From: Hanleya hanleyi | Taxonomy: Eukaryota > Mollusca > Polyplacophora > Lepidopleurida > Hanleyidae | DNA length: 64,000 bases | Assembly: GCA_036873755.1 (NCBI GenBank) | Contig: JAVTVY010018922.1 | Span: 1-64,000 of the forward strand | Direction of reading: 5' to 3' | Shown here: positions 60,569-64,000 of the stretch, in pieces | Layout of the letters: each line of letters opens with the position of its first letter | Numbering within the stretch: position 1 is the first letter of the stretch | Translations under genes and position numbers: made by a program | Notes under the pieces: generated by a model | Told to the model about the DNA's origin: nothing | The model's input: only the letters and a program-made list of their open reading frames with translations | Database searches by the model: none

Positions 60569-60724
60569 CGGGGCTGTTAGGGCATAAAAGGGACTGTTTG
60601 GTTCAGATTCTTCCAAAAGCACCAAATTTGGCCCATATGTCGCCCATACAATACCTTTTCGATTTTTGACGGGTGCCAAGGTAGTCGCCCCCTGGGGCCG
60701 CCATATTGGCGAAATTCATTATGG

Positions 60725-61165
60725 CCGCCACCCCGGTTAGAGGTCAGTCAATAAAATGGCTAGAATCATGAATAATACAACTTTTAGTGGTTATCGGAGT
60801 CGGGAAATCTGATTCTGATCTTATTTCAACGATTTGAGGTCAAGGTCACCCTAGAGGTCATTTTTGGGTCAAATTCGTCATTTTTAGTGGTTTTTAGTCG
60901 AGATATACAAACTAACTCATTTTATCGATTTTCGGGGTTGAATAACCCGAATCTGGCCATATTTTGACAATATTGCATGTGAGGTTCATGACAGATGTCC
61001 CCCGAAACAGAGGTCAACCGGAGGTCAATTATAGGAAACATCAAAAGGGCTAGAATCACAAATAATACCATAGGGCTTTGCGGCATCGGAGAATTAGATT
61101 CTGACCTTATTTTGACGATTTGAGGTCATGGTCACCTCATTTGAGAATTAAAGGTCAAAGATCAA
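60725..61165 (+). promoter_or_regulatory. Cluster of AGGTCA half-sites in left arm
   Basis: DR0 at 60837-60848 with a third half-site at 60855-60860; exact DR5 AGGTCA-ACCGG-AGGTCA at 61011-61027; DR1-like AGGTCA-A-AGATCA at 61152-61164; single sites near 60740 and 61122. The mirror arm keeps the DR1-like site (62694-62706). These match nuclear-receptor half-site geometry. Whether they bind anything is unknown. Confidence 0.4.
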
Positions 61166-61379
61166 CAGTTGCTAGTAAAAACAATCGAAAGAAGATTATT
61201 CAGGAACAAATGTTGCTAAAATACATCTGCTGACAAAATGCTATAACTATGCCGCTACGTGCATTTAAATGTTCAAAATACAAAACAAAGATCGCTTAAG
61301 CAACAGTATACCAATGATTACTTTTACTACCTATGCATTCTGGCTTGCGCTCTATGATGCCAGCAATAAATAATACTTG

Positions 61380-62003
61380 TCATCATCGCCCAAGTTATTA
61401 ACGCACCCGCCTTCGCATTTGCAGAGGGTCATGTATCGGACATCGGCACAGTTGCATTTGCACCTTCCCGTGCATGCCTTGAGTCAGCCTCAGTGCATGA
61501 GAATGGCATATGCCATAGAAGTGTCGCTGAGAGTGGTCCATAGCGGTTGCCATGTACTGTTGCAATCTTTGTGCCAGCTCCACTCACTGAAGTCAGGGAT
61601 TCCCTGCTGGAGTGAAGCGACTCCAGTAGAAACTCGCTTGCAGCAGCGCTCGCTTCACATGCTGCAAAAGCGCGGCTTGGGAGGTGGGATGTTTTCCAGC
61701 GATCTGGTTGCAGTAGTGAAGAGGTGATGCTTGGCCTCATTGACACCGGCTGCATCACATCCCTTGCTGTACATGAGTACGATGAAGCGTTCTATAAGCT
61801 CCATATGCACGGACTCGAGAGTGTCAGGATCATGCGTGAGAGCAACTAGTGTGTCGGTGGGGTCCGATATGCTTGTACAGGCCGCCCAGGCGGTCTTTTT
61901 TGCCACATCCAAGAAACTGTGAAGTCGTCTTGCACCCCGTTAAGCTGTGAAAGAGAGGTAGTGCCACGGACTTTGACGGACCAAGATCGGAACAGATGGT
62001 TTG
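61380..62003 (-). pseudogene. C-terminal half of a CXC-tailed mobile-element protein
   Basis: Minus-strand peptides in order: HSLTGCKTTSQFLD (about 61960), KKTAWAAC, ERFIVLMYSK (about 61790), VNEAKHHLF, IPPPKPRF, then after frame changes FSEWSWHKDCNSTW and a Cys-rich end CTGRCKCNCADVRYMTLCKC with EGGCVN. From memory, this order is the C-terminal half of a common uncharacterised protein family of corals, molluscs and fish that has a tesmin/TSO1-like CXC tail. Several frame breaks are present. Its own upstream half is on the other strand. Confidence 0.6.
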
Positions 62004-62047
62004 GACTGGAATGCCACAATACTTTTTCCTGAACCCCTAAAATCCCG

Positions 62048-62490
62048 AAGTATGAATGGATCAGCGGCTTCTTAAAAGATGTTAACAAAAAGGAGCCGTT
62101 CTCATTCATCAGCACACAGATGTCCAAGACTGACATGAGCGGAAAGCTCCTTCTGTGTACCCGTTTTGAGTCCGTGTTCTTCAACAGGCGTTGTGACCTC
62201 ACAATACTTCAACCGTGCAACCATTCCGAGGCGGACACTAGGGTCCACCTGCATCTAGCACATGCCACGGAGAAGGGTCATACAACAGCCTATGTTCGCA
62301 CGATGGACAGCGATGTCCGGTCTTTGAAGACCCTCGGTCTGTCGGAACTCTTGGTGGACTTTGGTACTGGAAAGAAATATTGTGACATTCAGTCCATACC
62401 GTTTGTTCCGATCTCGGTCCGTCAAATCCTTGGCACTACCCCTCTTCCACAGCCTTACTGGGTGCGACCCGACTTCACAGTTCCTTGATA
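62048..62490 (+). pseudogene. Middle part of the same protein family, opposite strand
   Basis: The open frame reads KYEWISGFLKDVNKKEPFSF, then CNHSEADTRVHLHLAHATEK, VRTMDSDV and VDFGTGKKY. In the family the motifs EADTR and DTDV are hallmarks and precede the HxxTGC block. The frame stops at 62488; one base out of phase the HSLTGCDPTSQFLD block can still be read (about 62449-62490). A shortened spacing after DSDV suggests an internal deletion. The function of the family is not known to me. Confidence 0.6.
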
Positions 62491-63283
62491 GCGCAAGCCA
62501 GAAGGTATAGATACCAATAATCATTGGTATATTGTTGCTAAAGCGGTCTTTGTATTGTATTTCGAACATTTAAATACACATAGCCGCGTAGCGGCATAGT
62601 TATAGCATTTTGTCAGCAGATGTCATCTCCGGAGTATTTTAATATAATTTGTTCCTGAATACTCTTCGTTCGATTGTTCTTAGTGGTAACTGTTGATCTT
62701 TGACCTTTGCCCCCAAAATGGGTTGACCTCAAATCTTCAAAATAGGATCAGAATCGGAGAATGCCACAAACCTCTATGGTATTATTTGTGGTTCTTTTGG
62801 TGTTATACCTACAATTGACATCTGGTTCGGATGACCTCTATCGCGACTCTCAAATGAAATATTGCCCCGAATCGCCAAAATAAGGCCAGATTCGGGCTAC
62901 TCAAACCTGGAAACCAATAGAATGAGGCAGTTTATATATCTTGCCCCAAAACCACTGATAATGGCGAATTTGTCCCCAAAACGCCCTTTAGGGTGACCTT
63001 AAAGGTTACCTTGACCTAAAATCGTTGAAATAAGATCACAATCAGATTATCCGACCCCAAAAACCAGTAAAAAGTGCTATTATTCACATTTCTAGCCCTT
63101 TTAGTTATTCAACTATAACCAGGATGGCGACCATATTGAATTTCGCCGAATATGGCGGCCCTAGGGGGCGCCCGTCTTGGCGCCCGTCAAAAATCGAAAT
63201 AGTATGGTATTGGCGACATATGGGCCAAATTTGGTGCTTTTGGAAGAATGTGAACCAAAATATCCCTAACAGCCCCGACTATT

Positions 63284-64000
63284 TCAGGAACACCGCGTTC
63301 ATATAACTCTGTTTTTGTCGGGTTGACGAAACAACCCTTACTATGCCAGCGGTCTGTGGATTTCGACGTGTGCATTACGATTGCGTGACCTCTCCTTGAT
63401 CTCTGCACACTGCCTCAGTGATTCGGTCGTGCATAATGAAATATACAGTTGTCTCAACATCCACCAGAATTTTTAACAGTCAACTGATATTAATGCGTAC
63501 CAATTGTCTGAACTGTAGAGATCGTTATACTCTCAGTCAGAAATAGTGATAGTATTATTGTATCAATGTCGGTAGGCCAAGTTTATATGGGATTATGTTG
63601 TATGTATTTATTTTTCTGCGGTGGTAAATCTCCGCCGACCTACCTCATACCCATAGTCGTCCAGCTCACAACTCCAAACGGCCAGCCAGCAAACGGCCAG
63701 CGAGTTCTTGATATCAGTGTATGACCTGGAAGCAGGGTAAGCTATACACTTCATCCAAGTGTAAAGGAAGTTGGAAAACCAAGCATAAAAGAAGTTGGAA
63801 AACTACTGAATTTTAGATACGTTATTCGGGATTCTTTTTTGCATACGCTCATCATAAATTATAAAATCATAATCATTCACATTTCTCCTGCGATTTTATA
63901 TTGCATTACAGTTGTTACAACCAATTCGCCTTTTGTACACTATTGAGATAACAAACAAGAGCCCGTGTGCAGTGCTGCGTGACTTCTGTTGATCAGCTGC
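63284..64000. other. No recognisable gene
   Basis: Flank of the long-inverted-repeat element. It has short frames only and no splice-flanked SLC1-like exon. Confidence 0.5.

Larger units (their letters stand above)
60569..63283. mobile_element. 2.7-kb element with long inverted repeats of about 790 bp
   Basis: Ends TAGTCGGGGCTGTTAGGG (left) and CCCTAACAGCCCCGACTA (right). The arms stay alignable through GGCCCATATGTCGCC, GACAAAATGCTATAACTATG and CTGGCTTGCGCT to about 61354 on the left and from about 62489 on the right. The centre carries parts of one protein-coding gene on opposite strands (61380-62003 minus, 62048-62490 plus). No target duplication longer than a few T can be asserted. Confidence 0.8.

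Overview
This window is eukaryotic genomic DNA, AT-rich and dominated by repeats. It most likely comes from a marine invertebrate. A mollusc is my best guess, because one LINE ends in a tail of the type 'GCTGAAATATTGCTGAACG' followed by (CT)n, and tRNA- and 5S-derived SINEs are present; this is inference, not proof. There are no operons, no bacterial genes and no CRISPR.

The only host gene I can support is the 3' half of an SLC1-family (glutamate/neutral amino acid type) sodium-coupled transporter on the minus strand. Four coding exons join in frame with consistent GT-AG junctions, all in the same phase: 57132-57365, 56016-56210, 30375-30509 and 24035-24218 (stop at 24035-24037). Upstream exons would lie beyond the right edge or in sequence I could not recognise. 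The intron between 30.5 and 56.0 kb is about 25.5 kb and is packed with repeats. The Na+-site motifs are kept, but several substrate-contact positions are changed (Thr after NMDG to Met, TM8 Asp to Thr, TM8 Arg to Lys).

Layout, left to right. (1) 1-6.5 kb: a decayed CR1-like LINE (endonuclease plus reverse transcriptase) sits in the RNase H region of a second LINE remnant. (2) 7.4-17.4 kb: a Ty3/Gypsy-type LTR retrotransposon array, LTR-internal-LTR-internal-LTR, in which both internal regions lack the same large part of pol and keep only gag and the end of integrase. (3) 18.1-23.8 kb: fold-back elements, the last one next to a possible poly(A) signal of the SLC1 gene. (4) 24-57 kb: SLC1 exons, with introns holding tandem repeats, SINEs, MITEs and a palindromic element made of GAGGTGTA units. 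Repeat blocks at 31.1-34.4 kb and 46.1-56 kb are mirror copies of each other. A 1.86-kb direct duplication has its second copy interrupted by a 3.57-kb inverted-repeat element carrying a decayed C2H2 zinc-finger gene. (5) 57.4-64 kb: a 2.7-kb long-inverted-repeat element (60569-63283) carries two halves of one gene of a CXC-tailed invertebrate family on opposite strands. Its arms contain clustered AGGTCA half-sites.

All calls come from reading the sequence by eye. Boundaries of degenerate repeats are approximate, and no database search was run.
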